Source: Novosphingobium sp. (GTDB lineage: Bacteria > Pseudomonadota > Alphaproteobacteria > Sphingomonadales > Sphingomonadaceae). From it: a DNA stretch of 64,000 nt. Shown piece by piece: positions 7,576 to 15,769 of the stretch (its first letter is position 1; every line of letters starts with the position of its first letter). The stretch covers positions 1-64,000 of the forward strand of contig NZ_JAIXPP010000118.1 in assembly GCF_027486195.1 (NCBI RefSeq), in the 5' to 3' direction. Position numbers and translations under genes: made by a program. The notes under the pieces are model-generated. The model worked only from the letters and a program-made list of their open reading frames with translations. It was not told the origin of the DNA and ran no database searches.

Positions 7576-9324
7576 ATGTCTGGCGCCGCCGAGCCGCTGC
7601 CGCGCCTGGACCCGGCGGAGGCGATCGCGTTCTTCCGCGCAAAGGGTTGGGAGATCGCATTCGACTGGCGTGACGTCTGGGCGGAGGAGAACATCCGCGC
7701 CTTCACCGTCGCCAAGGCGATGAGCCGTGATCTGCTCGAAGATATTCGCAGCGCCGTCGACACGGCACTGGCCGAAGGTCAGACGCTGCAGCAATTCGCC
7801 AAGGATCTCGCCCCCCGCCTGTTTGCGAAGGGATGGTGGGGCAAGAAGCTCATGACGGACCCAGCGACGGGCGAGCAGAAGGTTGTCCAGCTCGGCAGCC
7901 CGGCACGTTTGCGGACGATCTACGAGACGAACCTTCGCACGAGCTACATGGCCGGGCGCTGGCAGCGGATCGAGAAGGGCAAGGCGCTGTTCCCCTTCAT
8001 CCGCTACGTGTCTGTGCTGGACGGTCGCGAGCGCGAGCAGCACCACGCCTGGCATGGGACGATCCTGCCCGTTGATCATCCGTGGTGGGACACACACTTC
8101 CCGCCATGTGGCTGGGGCTGCCGATGTGACGGGCAGCCGGTCAACCGGCGAATTATGGAACGGCGCAAGTGGAAGAGCGAGGCACCGCCCCGGTTCACTC
8201 AGCGCAGCTATGTCAACAAGCGCACCGGCGAGGTCACCCAGGTCGAGGCCGGGATCGATCCGGGCTGGGGCTACAACGTGGGCAAGGCGCCGCTTGACGG
8301 GCTTGCGCCCGCGCCGCGCTTGGGTGGCGGCATGGGCGAGCTCAACGCCGCCGTCTTCTCGGATGCCGAGTTCGCCCGGGTGAAACCATTTTTCGAAGCC
8401 TTTGGTCTCGGCGACAAGGCGGCGGCGATGAGAGGCAAAATCTGGCAGGACGCGACTGGCTGGCCGATGGTGATCTCGCTGGGGCTGCTGCGCGGCCCGA
8501 CCGGACGCATGGTGAAGCTCAAGTCGGGCGATCTGCGTGCGCTCGAGTCGGCGGCCAGTGTGCTGCTACAGCCGGACAGCATCGCATGGCTCTGGGTCAT
8601 GGGTGAAGACGGGCGGCCGCTCATGGTCCAGCGCTATGTCGCGCCCGGCGGTGTGGTCGATATCGGCGGGAGCTTCTGGCGCTGGCGGGCGGGCAGTGCC
8701 CGCGGGCTTGCGCAGGGCAAGCTGGTCTGGACGGCCGAGCAGGGCGAGATCAACGCTGGGCGCAGCTACAGGCGCGATCGGCGCGGCAGGTTTGCATCGA
8801 CTGGCGGGAGCGGGAGCGGTCTGGCGCGCGAAGGCCGGGCTGCAGCACGCGTGGCCATGGCCGGTGCGACATCCGGCGCAACGGTCAAGCCATTTGCCAC
8901 GTTCGAAGTCGGCGTTGTTTCCCGCAAGGCCGGCAAACTCGCCAAGGCATCAGGCATCGATATCGCCGGCAGGTCCATCATGCTCGAGCACCACGCGGCG
9001 GTTCACATCATCGAGCGGCACGGCCCGGAGGTTGCCGCGTTCTCTGGCGAGCTGCCGATCACCGGCAAGCTGCTGCTGGATACGCATCGCCTGTTCAACA
9101 GTGCCAATCTGATCGAGCCCAGCGGCGTCGGCCGGCTCGGGATGAAGCGACTGAAGGCGTCGATTGCCCATGGCAGCGCAAAGCTCGATCTGATCGCGGA
9201 CGTTTCGCCCGCAAAGCTGTTCATCGTCTCGCTGCACGAGACCCGGCCGGACGGCAAAAGGCTCAATCGCGAGGCCATGGCCAAGGTGCGCAAGGCGCGG
9301 GCCAAGGCTATGCGGAAGGGGTGA
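7576..9324 (+). CDS. MuF-type minor head protein with toxin-like C-terminal domain
   Basis: 582 residues. Residues about 110-195 are the phage head morphogenesis (SPP1 gp7/Mu F) domain, recognisable by RTIYETNLRTSYMAGRWQR and the CGWGCRC motif. MuF proteins sit inside the head at the portal and may be ejected with DNA. After a variable middle, residues about 438-582 form a compact basic domain (HHAAVHIIERHG, then LFIVSLHETR) that looks like the barnase/EndoU/RelE-type nuclease tails (PBECR group) found on polymorphic MuF proteins. The domain assignment is an inference; no active site was proven. No immunity gene is evident directly downstream. Confidence 0.82.
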   Translation: MSGAAEPLPRLDPAEAIAFFRAKGWEIAFDWRDVWAEENIRAFTVAKAMSRDLLEDIRSAVDTALAEGQTLQQFAKDLAPRLFAKGWWGKKLMTDPATGEQKVVQLGSPARLRTIYETNLRTSYMAGRWQRIEKGKALFPFIRYVSVLDGREREQHHAWHGTILPVDHPWWDTHFPPCGWGCRCDGQPVNRRIMERRKWKSEAPPRFTQRSYVNKRTGEVTQVEAGIDPGWGYNVGKAPLDGLAPAPRLGGGMGELNAAVFSDAEFARVKPFFEAFGLGDKAAAMRGKIWQDATGWPMVISLGLLRGPTGRMVKLKSGDLRALESAASVLLQPDSIAWLWVMGEDGRPLMVQRYVAPGGVVDIGGSFWRWRAGSARGLAQGKLVWTAEQGEINAGRSYRRDRRGRFASTGGSGSGLAREGRAAARVAMAGATSGATVKPFATFEVGVVSRKAGKLAKASGIDIAGRSIMLEHHAAVHIIERHGPEVAAFSGELPITGKLLLDTHRLFNSANLIEPSGVGRLGMKRLKASIAHGSAKLDLIADVSPAKLFIVSLHETRPDGKRLNREAMAKVRKARAKAMRKG

Positions 9325-9534
9325 GGTTCCGCTGCCTACATGCTCAATGGAGCCCAAGGCCTCACGTCCGAAACGTCGTGCGGAGCATCTTCAATACACC
9401 CGCCTCGGTCCCCAATCAACCGGCTTGGCTAAACCGCTGATCTGTGCGTAAGCATGGGGCGCTGCTCCGCGTCGTGACGTCTATGTCGGTCGGCATGTAA
9501 CGGCGCCGCGCAGGGCCTCGGTACAGCCGGTTTC
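9325..9534. other. 210-bp gap between MuF and protease genes
   Basis: No convincing ORF or promoter is seen. The only structure noticed is an 8-bp inverted pair, AACCGGCT at 9418-9425 and AGCCGGTT at 9525-9532, the latter ending two bases before the protease ATG, which has no clear ribosome-binding site. The pair could close a 115-nt RNA fold over the start codon, but 8 bp may be chance. Confidence 0.3.
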
Positions 9535-10623
9535 ATGACCCGGCCCGCGCATCCTTCCCTGGCGAACGAAGAGACCGCTCTTGCTTCGATGCAGGAGCTG
9601 ATCGGCGCCGACGGGCAGGTCAAGCGCGAGTTCCTGGTCCTTCCCTACGGCAATCCCTTCTTCGGCCGCGACGGCCGCGGCCCCTGGATCATGCGCGACA
9701 AGGCCCATGCCGAGCGCGTGTTGAACTTCACCCGTCAGACGCTGGGCGGCGTGGACATGATGGTCGATTACGATCACGCCTCCGAGCTGGCAGCCCCCGA
9801 GGGCAAGGGTCGCGCCTTGGCTGCGGGCTGGGTCAAAGGCCTCGATATTCGCGATGACGGTATCTGGGCCAGCGTTGACTGGACGCCGCAGGCCGAAGCG
9901 GAGCTGGCCTCGCGCCAGTATCGCTACATCAGCCCCTATTTCCGCGTCGACAAGACGTCGCGCGAGGTGACGCGCCTGGTCAACGCCGGCCTCACCAACA
10001 CCCCGAACCTCGATCTTCCAGCGCTTGCCCACGTGCGGGCCGGCGCGCCTGAAGGAGTAGTCCCTACCATGACCATGATTGCCCTGGCGCCGCTCGTCGC
10101 GGCGCTGGCCCTGGCAAGCTCGGCCGGCGAGACGGAAGTCCTCGCCGCGATCGGGAAGCTCAAGGCCGAACGCGATGGCAGCGAAGCTGCCCTCAACGCC
10201 GCGCGCACCGTACTCGGCCTTGCCGCCGATGCGGGGAGCGAGGCAGTTCTTGCCGCCGTCCAAGCTGCCAAGGCGGCAAAGCCGGATCCGGCGCAGTTCG
10301 TGCCCAAGGCCGGGTACGATCAGCTGCAGGCGCGGCTTGCGCGGCTCGAGGAGGATCGCATCCTCGCCTCGGTCAATGCGGCCGTCGAGGGTGGCAAGCT
10401 GCCGCCGGCGATGAAGGAGTGGGCGATCGAGCTCGGCAAGAAGGACGAGGCGTCGCTCAACTCCTACCTCGCCGCCGCCGTGCCGTTCCCGGCCGGGGCG
10501 GCGATCACCGGCGAGCCCAAGCCCGTCAAGGGCAAGCTCACCGACGAGGAAAAGGCCATCTGCTCGATGACCGGTGTCTCCGAGGCCGATTACCTCAAAA
10601 TCCGCGATGAGGAGGGCGCCTGA
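9535..10623 (+). CDS. Mu I-like prohead protease and scaffold
   Basis: 362 residues. The N-terminal half (to about 165) is the Mu-like protease domain: FLVLPYGNPFFGRDG, then DMMVDYDHASE (with the conserved acidic/His cluster) and YRYISPYFRV. The C-terminal half is helical and acts as scaffold. The protein matures the capsid by cleaving scaffold. An in-frame start inside the gene (10069) with a strong ribosome-binding site would make the scaffold alone, as in Mu I/Z. The start codon at 9535 lacks a good Shine-Dalgarno, so ATG 9589 remains possible. Confidence 0.88.
   Translation: MTRPAHPSLANEETALASMQELIGADGQVKREFLVLPYGNPFFGRDGRGPWIMRDKAHAERVLNFTRQTLGGVDMMVDYDHASELAAPEGKGRALAAGWVKGLDIRDDGIWASVDWTPQAEAELASRQYRYISPYFRVDKTSREVTRLVNAGLTNTPNLDLPALAHVRAGAPEGVVPTMTMIALAPLVAALALASSAGETEVLAAIGKLKAERDGSEAALNAARTVLGLAADAGSEAVLAAVQAAKAAKPDPAQFVPKAGYDQLQARLARLEEDRILASVNAAVEGGKLPPAMKEWAIELGKKDEASLNSYLAAAVPFPAGAAITGEPKPVKGKLTDEEKAICSMTGVSEADYLKIRDEEGA
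10069..10623 (+). CDS. Internal in-frame scaffold protein (Mu Z-like)
   Basis: GAAGGAG at 10051-10057 precedes an in-frame ATG at 10069 inside the protease gene, giving 184 residues that share the protease's C-terminus. The product begins hydrophobic (MTMIALAPLVAALALASS) and continues as helices rich in Ala, Lys and Glu. In Mu the scaffold Z is made this way from gene I. Head assembly needs many scaffold copies per protease, which the strong internal site would supply. Confidence 0.6.
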   Translation: MTMIALAPLVAALALASSAGETEVLAAIGKLKAERDGSEAALNAARTVLGLAADAGSEAVLAAVQAAKAAKPDPAQFVPKAGYDQLQARLARLEEDRILASVNAAVEGGKLPPAMKEWAIELGKKDEASLNSYLAAAVPFPAGAAITGEPKPVKGKLTDEEKAICSMTGVSEADYLKIRDEEGA

Positions 10624-10624
10624 C

Positions 10625-11035
10625 ATGGCAGCACTGACTGAAGGCCGCACCACGGCCAAGCGTGACGGCAACAGCTATGGCCGCGCCGTCGCAGCGGCGA
10701 AGAAGATCTACGAGGGCTCGATTGTTTGCCTCTCGGCGACCGGCTTTGCCACCCCTGGCGCAACTGCCACGACCCTGGTGGCCGATGGCCTTGCCACCCA
10801 GACGATCGACAACAGCGGCGGCGCGGACGGCGCGGCGATGATCGTCGTCGAAAAGGGCGTATTCCGCTTCGCCAACAGCGCTGCGGGCGACGCCATCACC
10901 AGGGCCGAGATCGGCGACGATTGCTACATCGTCGACGATCAGACCGTCGCCAAGACCAATGGCAGCGCCACCCGCTCCATCGCCGGCAAGATCATGGACG
11001 TCGATAATCTCGGCGTCTGGGTCAAGTTCGCCTGA
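10625..11035 (+). CDS. Head decoration protein (Mu-like)
   Basis: 136 residues from ATG 10625, just after the protease stop. The sequence is Gly/Ala/Thr-rich and beta-like (LTEGRTTAKRDGN, EGSIVCLSATGFATPG, DDCYIVDDQTVAKTNGS, then NLGVWVKFA), a pattern common to small trimeric head-decoration proteins found between protease and major head genes of Mu-like phages. It should stabilise the capsid. An earlier frame start (10574) lies inside the protease gene and is not used. Confidence 0.75.
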   Translation: MAALTEGRTTAKRDGNSYGRAVAAAKKIYEGSIVCLSATGFATPGATATTLVADGLATQTIDNSGGADGAAMIVVEKGVFRFANSAAGDAITRAEIGDDCYIVDDQTVAKTNGSATRSIAGKIMDVDNLGVWVKFA

Positions 11036-11060
11036 CGTCGCAGAACAGGACAGCACAGCA

Positions 11061-11951
11061 ATGATCATCACCGGAACCGCCCTGCAGACGCTCGGTCGCA
11101 GTTTCAACGCTCTCTATTCCGCCGGCCTTGGCACGGTGCAGGCGCAGCGCGATGCGATCGCCTCCACCGTGCCGAGCACAACCAAGACCAACGAGTATTC
11201 CTGGCTCGGAGAACTGCCTGGGATGCGCGAATGGATCGGCGATCGCCAGGTCCAGCAGCTGAAAGGCCACGGCTACTCGATCGACAACCGCGACTTCGAG
11301 CACACGATCGAAGTTAAGCGGACCGACATCGAAGACGACAACATCGGCCAGTACAGGATGATGTTCACCGCACAGGGTCGCGCAGCCGCTGCGCACCCGG
11401 AGCAGCTCGTGTGGGGTGCGCTGGCCAACGGCCACACCAGCCTGTGCTATGACGGCCAGTACTTCTTCGACACCGACCACCCGGTGCTCGACGTGAATGG
11501 CGCCGTTCAGACTGTGTCGAACTCCCTTCCGGGCGGCGGCACGCCCTGGTTTCTGATCGACGACATGCAGCCCGTGAAGCCGATCATCTTCCAGGAACGG
11601 CAGAAGATGCGTTGGATCCCGCAGGATGACCCGACGAACCCGGACGTCTTCAAGAAGAACAAGTTCGCCTACGGCATCGATTACCGCGCCAACGTGGGCT
11701 ACGGCTTCTGGCAGTTCGCAGTGCGGTCTACCGCTACCCTTGACAGTGCGGGCTATGAGGCGGCGCGTGTGGCTCTCGCCAACATGACTGGCGACTATGG
11801 CCGCAAGATCGGTGCGCGCGGGCGTCTGCTGGTCGTGCCGGCTTCGCTCGAAGGCGCCGGCGTGCGCCTGCTCAACAACCAGATGAACGCGGCGGGCGCA
11901 TCCAACGAATGGGCAGGCACCGCTAAGCTGCTCGTGAGTGACTGGCTGTGA
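11061..11951 (+). CDS. Major head subunit (Mu gpT-like)
   Basis: 296 residues from ATG 11061. Mu T family features: the N-terminal ITGTALQTLGRSFNALYSAGL, YSWLGELPGMREWIGDRQVQ, the QERQKMRWIPQDD and FAYGIDYRANVGYGFWQ segments, and the C-terminal LLVVPASLEGAG. It forms the icosahedral shell with an HK97-type fold. The stop overlaps the GTG of the next gene. Confidence 0.93.
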   Translation: MIITGTALQTLGRSFNALYSAGLGTVQAQRDAIASTVPSTTKTNEYSWLGELPGMREWIGDRQVQQLKGHGYSIDNRDFEHTIEVKRTDIEDDNIGQYRMMFTAQGRAAAAHPEQLVWGALANGHTSLCYDGQYFFDTDHPVLDVNGAVQTVSNSLPGGGTPWFLIDDMQPVKPIIFQERQKMRWIPQDDPTNPDVFKKNKFAYGIDYRANVGYGFWQFAVRSTATLDSAGYEAARVALANMTGDYGRKIGARGRLLVVPASLEGAGVRLLNNQMNAAGASNEWAGTAKLLVSDWL

Positions 11952-12526
11952 CCGTCCTCCCTGCCGAAGGTATCATCCTGGTCAAGGCGCTGCAGGCACG
12001 GCGGTTCCGGGCTGGGCTGGAGTTCGGCCGCGAGCTTCGCGAACTTGCGGTTGCCGATCTCGGCGAGGGCCTCGAAGGGCTGTCGAAGCTGGTTATGCTC
12101 GCCGAGGACCCGTTGCTCGCAGTCACGGTTGTCTTCGGCGACGAGGCGCGGCCTATCGGGCCTGACGAACTTGGCGAACTGCGGGCGGTTATCGAGGCGG
12201 AAAAACTCCGCGTCGATCCGGCCAATCCGCCGGAGCCGGTTGCTGACCTGATTACAATACCGGGCGGCGGCACGACCCAAGCCGCTGGCTTGGATGCCGC
12301 CGGGCCGCTGTTTGGCGAAGCATCGCCGCCACCGGTTCTGGCCGCCGAACCGCAAAGCGCATCCATGGGAAACGACACCCCGTCGGATGCCCCTGCATCG
12401 GATGCTGGGCCGACTATTGCTGATAACCCCGCGAGCGAGAGCCAACCGGCCGGGGAGCAAACCGGCTCCCCGGCCGCCGAGGCCAAGCCGCGGACCAACA
12501 CAAGGCGCGAAAAGGCCAAAGCCTGA
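11948..12526 (+). CDS. Mu gp35-like protein with long Pro/Ser/Ala tail
   Basis: 192 residues from GTG 11948 (GTGA overlap with the major head gene). Residues about 8-80 resemble the Mu gp35/HI1506 family (VKALQARRFRAGLEFGRELRELAVADLGE, here shown only in part as a pattern: 'RAGLEF.RE.REL...DLGE'). Residues about 95-185 are low-complexity and rich in Ala, Pro, Ser and Glu, ending basic. Its role in Mu is unknown; it is followed directly by a terminator-like hairpin. Confidence 0.72.
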   Translation: MTVLPAEGIILVKALQARRFRAGLEFGRELRELAVADLGEGLEGLSKLVMLAEDPLLAVTVVFGDEARPIGPDELGELRAVIEAEKLRVDPANPPEPVADLITIPGGGTTQAAGLDAAGPLFGEASPPPVLAAEPQSASMGNDTPSDAPASDAGPTIADNPASESQPAGEQTGSPAAEAKPRTNTRREKAKA

Positions 12527-12533
12527 CCGCGCT

Positions 12534-12572
12534 GCCGGGCGGCACCACCAGGCGCGCCGCCCGGCCCCTTTT
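12534..12572 (+). terminator. Rho-independent terminator-like hairpin inside the head-tail operon
   Basis: GCCGGGCGGC (12534-12543) and GCCGCCCGGC (12556-12565) form a perfect 10-bp stem with a 12-nt loop, followed by CCCTTTT. It starts 8 bases after the gp35-like stop. As a full or partial terminator it would give head transcripts more abundance than downstream tail-completion genes. Confidence 0.7.
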
Positions 12573-12596
12573 CTCTACCAGCGAGGAAGCTGAGCC

Positions 12597-13019
12597 GTGT
12601 CCACCTTTGCCACCGTCGCAGACATGCGCGCGCGCTTCGAGGAGCCGGACCTTGTCCAGCTCACCGACGTGGCAGGCGTCGGCGCGGTGGACGAAGAGAA
12701 GGTCGAGGCCAAGCTCGCTTCGGCCGATGCGCTGATCATCGGCTACATTGCCGCGCGTTACCGCGACGTGAGCACCTTCGCCGGCAACTCGATCCTGAAG
12801 GATGTTGCCTGCGACTATGCCTTCTCACTGCTGTGGAAGACCGACCTCCCCAAATGGGTTGAGGACCGCCGCAAGCTCGCGCTCGATACGCTGAGCCGGA
12901 TCGCGGCCGGCAGCATCAAGCTCGACCAGGGCACCGAGGAAGCTGAGCCGCGCCCGGGCCAGATCCTGACCAGCGGGCCGGAGCGGCGCTTCACCCGCGA
13001 CAGCTTGGGCGGCTACTGA
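12597..13019 (+). CDS. DUF1320 protein (Mu gp36-like)
   Basis: 140 residues from GTG 12597, preceded by GAGGAAGC. It begins with the typical FATVADMRARFEEPDLVQLTD and has the helical LASADALIIGYIAARYRD and DYAFSLLWK segments of DUF1320, head-tail connector-like proteins of Mu-type phages. The stop overlaps the next ATG (TGATG). Confidence 0.85.
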   Translation: MSTFATVADMRARFEEPDLVQLTDVAGVGAVDEEKVEAKLASADALIIGYIAARYRDVSTFAGNSILKDVACDYAFSLLWKTDLPKWVEDRRKLALDTLSRIAAGSIKLDQGTEEAEPRPGQILTSGPERRFTRDSLGGY

Positions 13020-13525
13020 TGTCCGTCTCATTCCGCGTCACGTCCGAAGGCGGCCTCGCGATCGAGCGCAAGCTTGCCGGCCTGGTCAAGGCCTTCGGCG
13101 ATCTTGAGCCGCTGATGCAGGGCTTCGGCCTCTATCTCGAGAGCGCGACGATCGACCGCTTCGAAAATGAGCGCGGCCCAGATGGCCAGCGCTGGAAGCC
13201 TTCGCTGCGCGCCCGGCAGCAGGGCGGGAAAACCCTCACCGATCGTCCACAGCTGAGGTCCTCGATCACGTCGCAGGCTGGCCCCGACAGTGTCGAGGTC
13301 GGTACGAACAAAATCTACGGCGGCATTCACCAGTTCGGCGGCACGATCCGCGCCAAGAACGCCGAGTATCTGACATTCCGTCTTCCGGGCGGACTGGGCG
13401 TGCGCCGGGTGAAGTCGGTCACCATGCCGGCGCGGCCGTTCCTTGGCCTTTCGAGCGAGGATGAGAACGAACTGCTTGCGCTGACCGCAGATTACACGCG
13501 GCAGCAGCTGGGAGACGGCGCATGA
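13019..13525 (+). CDS. Virion morphogenesis protein (Mu gpG-like)
   Basis: 168 residues. The family pattern is visible: ESATIDRFENERGPDGQRW near residue 40, then SITSQAG..SVEVGTNKIYGGIHQFGG near 80-105 and PARPFLGLS near 140. In Mu, G acts in tail-head joining or tail completion. It overlaps the next gene by 4 bases. Confidence 0.87.
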   Translation: MSVSFRVTSEGGLAIERKLAGLVKAFGDLEPLMQGFGLYLESATIDRFENERGPDGQRWKPSLRARQQGGKTLTDRPQLRSSITSQAGPDSVEVGTNKIYGGIHQFGGTIRAKNAEYLTFRLPGGLGVRRVKSVTMPARPFLGLSSEDENELLALTADYTRQQLGDGA

Positions 13526-14151
13526 TCGGCGCGCTCGAGAACGCCATCATTGGCGCGCTGCGCGCCCAATCCGAAGCTGGCGCGCTGGGCTACCAGTACC
13601 GGTTGCTCGATACCTATCCTGACGATTTCGACCAGTATTTCGCCGACAAGAAGGGCTTGCTGCGCGCGCCCGCAGCCTGGTGCACGTTTCTGGCGCTCGA
13701 TGATTGCCAGGATCTGGGCGACGGCCAGGGCGTGCAAGGCGTTGGCCGGTTTGCCCTGATCCTGGCCGCGCAGAACTTGCGCAACGAGGCTGCAAGCCGC
13801 CACGGCGGGCCAGACGGCCAGAGCGAGCCCGGCAGCTATCAGCTAGCTGAGGACGCCGTGCGGATCCTGTCCGACAACTGGCTTGCTGATGATCCGGCGG
13901 TGAGGCTGATCCGCCCGCTCTCTGTGGCCGGCATCCGGCTGATCCAGCGCACTGAAATGATGGCGAAGAACAACCTTTCGCTCATGGCTGTCGAGTTGCG
14001 CTGCACTTTCCCGCTCGGCCGGTTCACCGGCGACGACGAAGGTTTCGAGCAGCTGCACATTGACTGGGATGTGCCGCCGATCGGGAATGTCGCGCCGCCG
14101 CTCCCCGCCGCCCGCGCCGATGCCCGCGACGATATCGCGGTGCCGCAATGA
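13522..14151 (+). CDS. DUF1834 protein (Mu gp37-like), likely tail terminator
   Basis: 209 residues. It begins IGALENAIIGALRAQSEAG, has the central APAAWCTFLALDDC..LGDGQGVQG region with RFALILAAQNLRNEAA, and ends in a Pro/Ala-rich tail. This matches Mu gp37/DUF1834, placed before the sheath and thought to cap the tail. The stop overlaps a 28-codon ORF (ATGA). Confidence 0.82.
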   Translation: MIGALENAIIGALRAQSEAGALGYQYRLLDTYPDDFDQYFADKKGLLRAPAAWCTFLALDDCQDLGDGQGVQGVGRFALILAAQNLRNEAASRHGGPDGQSEPGSYQLAEDAVRILSDNWLADDPAVRLIRPLSVAGIRLIQRTEMMAKNNLSLMAVELRCTFPLGRFTGDDEGFEQLHIDWDVPPIGNVAPPLPAARADARDDIAVPQ

Positions 14152-14234
14152 GTAGGCACCTTGAGTTCACCTCCAGTTTCGCCCGGCTGCTGGCCGCCGG
14201 CGATGTCGTTTCCGGAAAGAGGAAGACCGCATGA
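14148..14234 (+). CDS. Small ORF (28 aa) coupled to gp37 and sheath
   Basis: ATG 14148 overlaps the gp37-like stop and its own TGA overlaps the sheath ATG, both as ATGA. It encodes MSRHLEFTSSFARLLAAGDV followed by eight more residues. Mu and relatives carry a short gene (gp38/DUF2635) here, but that family is about twice as long and this sequence does not clearly match. It could act as a coupling ORF that sets sheath translation. Confidence 0.5.
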   Translation: MSRHLEFTSSFARLLAAGDVVSGKRKTA

Positions 14235-15694
14235 TCAGCTTCAACACCATCCCGGCGAGCACTCGCATTCCCGGCCAGATGATCGAGTTCGACGCCAGCC
14301 GCGCCGTCTCCGGCATCTCGCCCATCGACAACCGCGTGCTGCTGATCGGCCAGCGCCTTGCCTCCGGCACTACGCCCGCTCTGACTGTGCACGCGATCGC
14401 AGATGCCAGCGAGGGCATTACCCGCTTCGGCCGCGGCTCGATGCTCGCCCGGATGATCTCCGTTTATCGCAAGGTCGACCGCTACTCGAAGATCTATGCG
14501 ATCGCGCTCGATGATATCGGTGGCGGCGCGGCTGCGACGGGGACGATCACGGTAACCGGAACGGCAGCGAACGCCGGCACAATCTCGCTCCTCGTCGCCG
14601 GCGTACAGATCGATGTGCCTGTTCCGGCTGCGTCCACCGCAGCCAACGTTGCCACGGCGATCGTTGCGGCGATCACGGCCAATCTTGATCTGCCGGTCAC
14701 TGCAGCGGCCGCCGCAGGTGTTGTGACCCTGACCTGCCGCCACAAGGGCACTGTCGGCAACGCGATCGACGTGCTGCAGAACTATCTCAGCCGGACGCAG
14801 CTTCCCACCGGCATCGCGCTGGCGATCACGGCGATGGCGGGCGGCGCGACTGATCCCGATATCGACGGCGTGTGGCCGGTGATCGGCGACGAACCTTATC
14901 GCACGATCGTCTCTGCGCTCAGCGACGCAACCACCTTCGGAAAGATCAAGGCAGAGCTGGACAGCCGGTGGGGCGCACAGCGGATGCTTGAGAGCGTCGC
15001 CTATCTGGCGAAGAGCGGGAACACAGCTGCGATGACTGCATTCGGTGCTGCGCGCAACAGCGAGCTGGTGACAATCCTCGGCATCGGGGACAGCCCGACG
15101 TGGGAGCCTGAGGCAGCAGCCATCTATGCCGCCGTTTGCGGCTTTTACACTGCGATCGATCCGGCCCGGCCGCTGCAAACGCTGCCGCTCACCGGCCTGA
15201 TCCCGCCGGTGGAGTCCACACGCTTCAGCCGGGCCCAGCGCGAGCTGCTTCTGGCCGACGGTATCGCAACCTACACGGTAGACAGCGGCGGCACTTGCCG
15301 CATCGAGCGTTCGATCACGACGTTCCAGACCGATGGCCTCGGCATTGAAAGTGTCGCTTATCTCGATCTTGAGACGGTAACCACGCTTGCCTATCTGCGC
15401 GCCACACTGCGCGCGCGGATCGTGAGCAAGTTCCCGCGGCACAAGCTTGCAGCCGATGGCACCAAGTACGGCGTTGGCCAGGCGATCGTGACGCCGTCGG
15501 TCATCCGGATGGAGATCATCGCGCTTGCCCGCGAGTGGGAAGAGGCCGGGCTGGTCGAGAACCTCGATCAGTTCATCGCCGATATCATCGTGGAGCGCGA
15601 TGAGACCGATGTGAACCGCGTCAACGCGCTCGTGCCGCCCGACATCGTCAACCAGTTCCGGCAGTTCGCAGCCGCAGTCCAGTTTAGGCTTTGA
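14231..15694 (+). CDS. Tail sheath protein (Mu gpL-like)
   Basis: 487 residues. It opens ISFNTIPASTRIPGQMIEFD, the hallmark of Mu L sheaths, with RVLLIGQRLASGT, a beta-rich inserted domain (about 95-195, Ala/Val/Thr-rich) and the C-terminal VTPSVIRMEIIALAREWEEAG and QFRQFAAAVQFRL. It forms the contractile sleeve that drives the tube through the envelope. A ribosome-binding site (GGAAAGAGGAAG) precedes the ATG. Confidence 0.93.
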   Translation: MISFNTIPASTRIPGQMIEFDASRAVSGISPIDNRVLLIGQRLASGTTPALTVHAIADASEGITRFGRGSMLARMISVYRKVDRYSKIYAIALDDIGGGAAATGTITVTGTAANAGTISLLVAGVQIDVPVPAASTAANVATAIVAAITANLDLPVTAAAAAGVVTLTCRHKGTVGNAIDVLQNYLSRTQLPTGIALAITAMAGGATDPDIDGVWPVIGDEPYRTIVSALSDATTFGKIKAELDSRWGAQRMLESVAYLAKSGNTAAMTAFGAARNSELVTILGIGDSPTWEPEAAAIYAAVCGFYTAIDPARPLQTLPLTGLIPPVESTRFSRAQRELLLADGIATYTVDSGGTCRIERSITTFQTDGLGIESVAYLDLETVTTLAYLRATLRARIVSKFPRHKLAADGTKYGVGQAIVTPSVIRMEIIALAREWEEAGLVENLDQFIADIIVERDETDVNRVNALVPPDIVNQFRQFAAAVQFRL

Positions 15695-15706
15695 GGCCAG
15701 TTCCGC

Positions 15707-15734
15707 CTCAGAGGCCGCGCAAGCGGCCTCTGAG
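15707..15734 (+). terminator. Perfect 12-bp hairpin with GCAA loop between sheath and tube genes
   Basis: CTCAGAGGCCGC (15707-15718) and GCGGCCTCTGAG (15723-15734) pair perfectly around the tetraloop GCAA, 12 bases after the sheath stop. The following bases are pyrimidine-rich (CCTTCTCATCCC) but lack a real T-run, so it may be a weak terminator, an RNA-stability stem or a processing site tuning sheath and tube amounts. Confidence 0.6.
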
Positions 15735-15769
15735 AGCCTTCTCATCCCACTTTCAGAAAGGCACCCACG

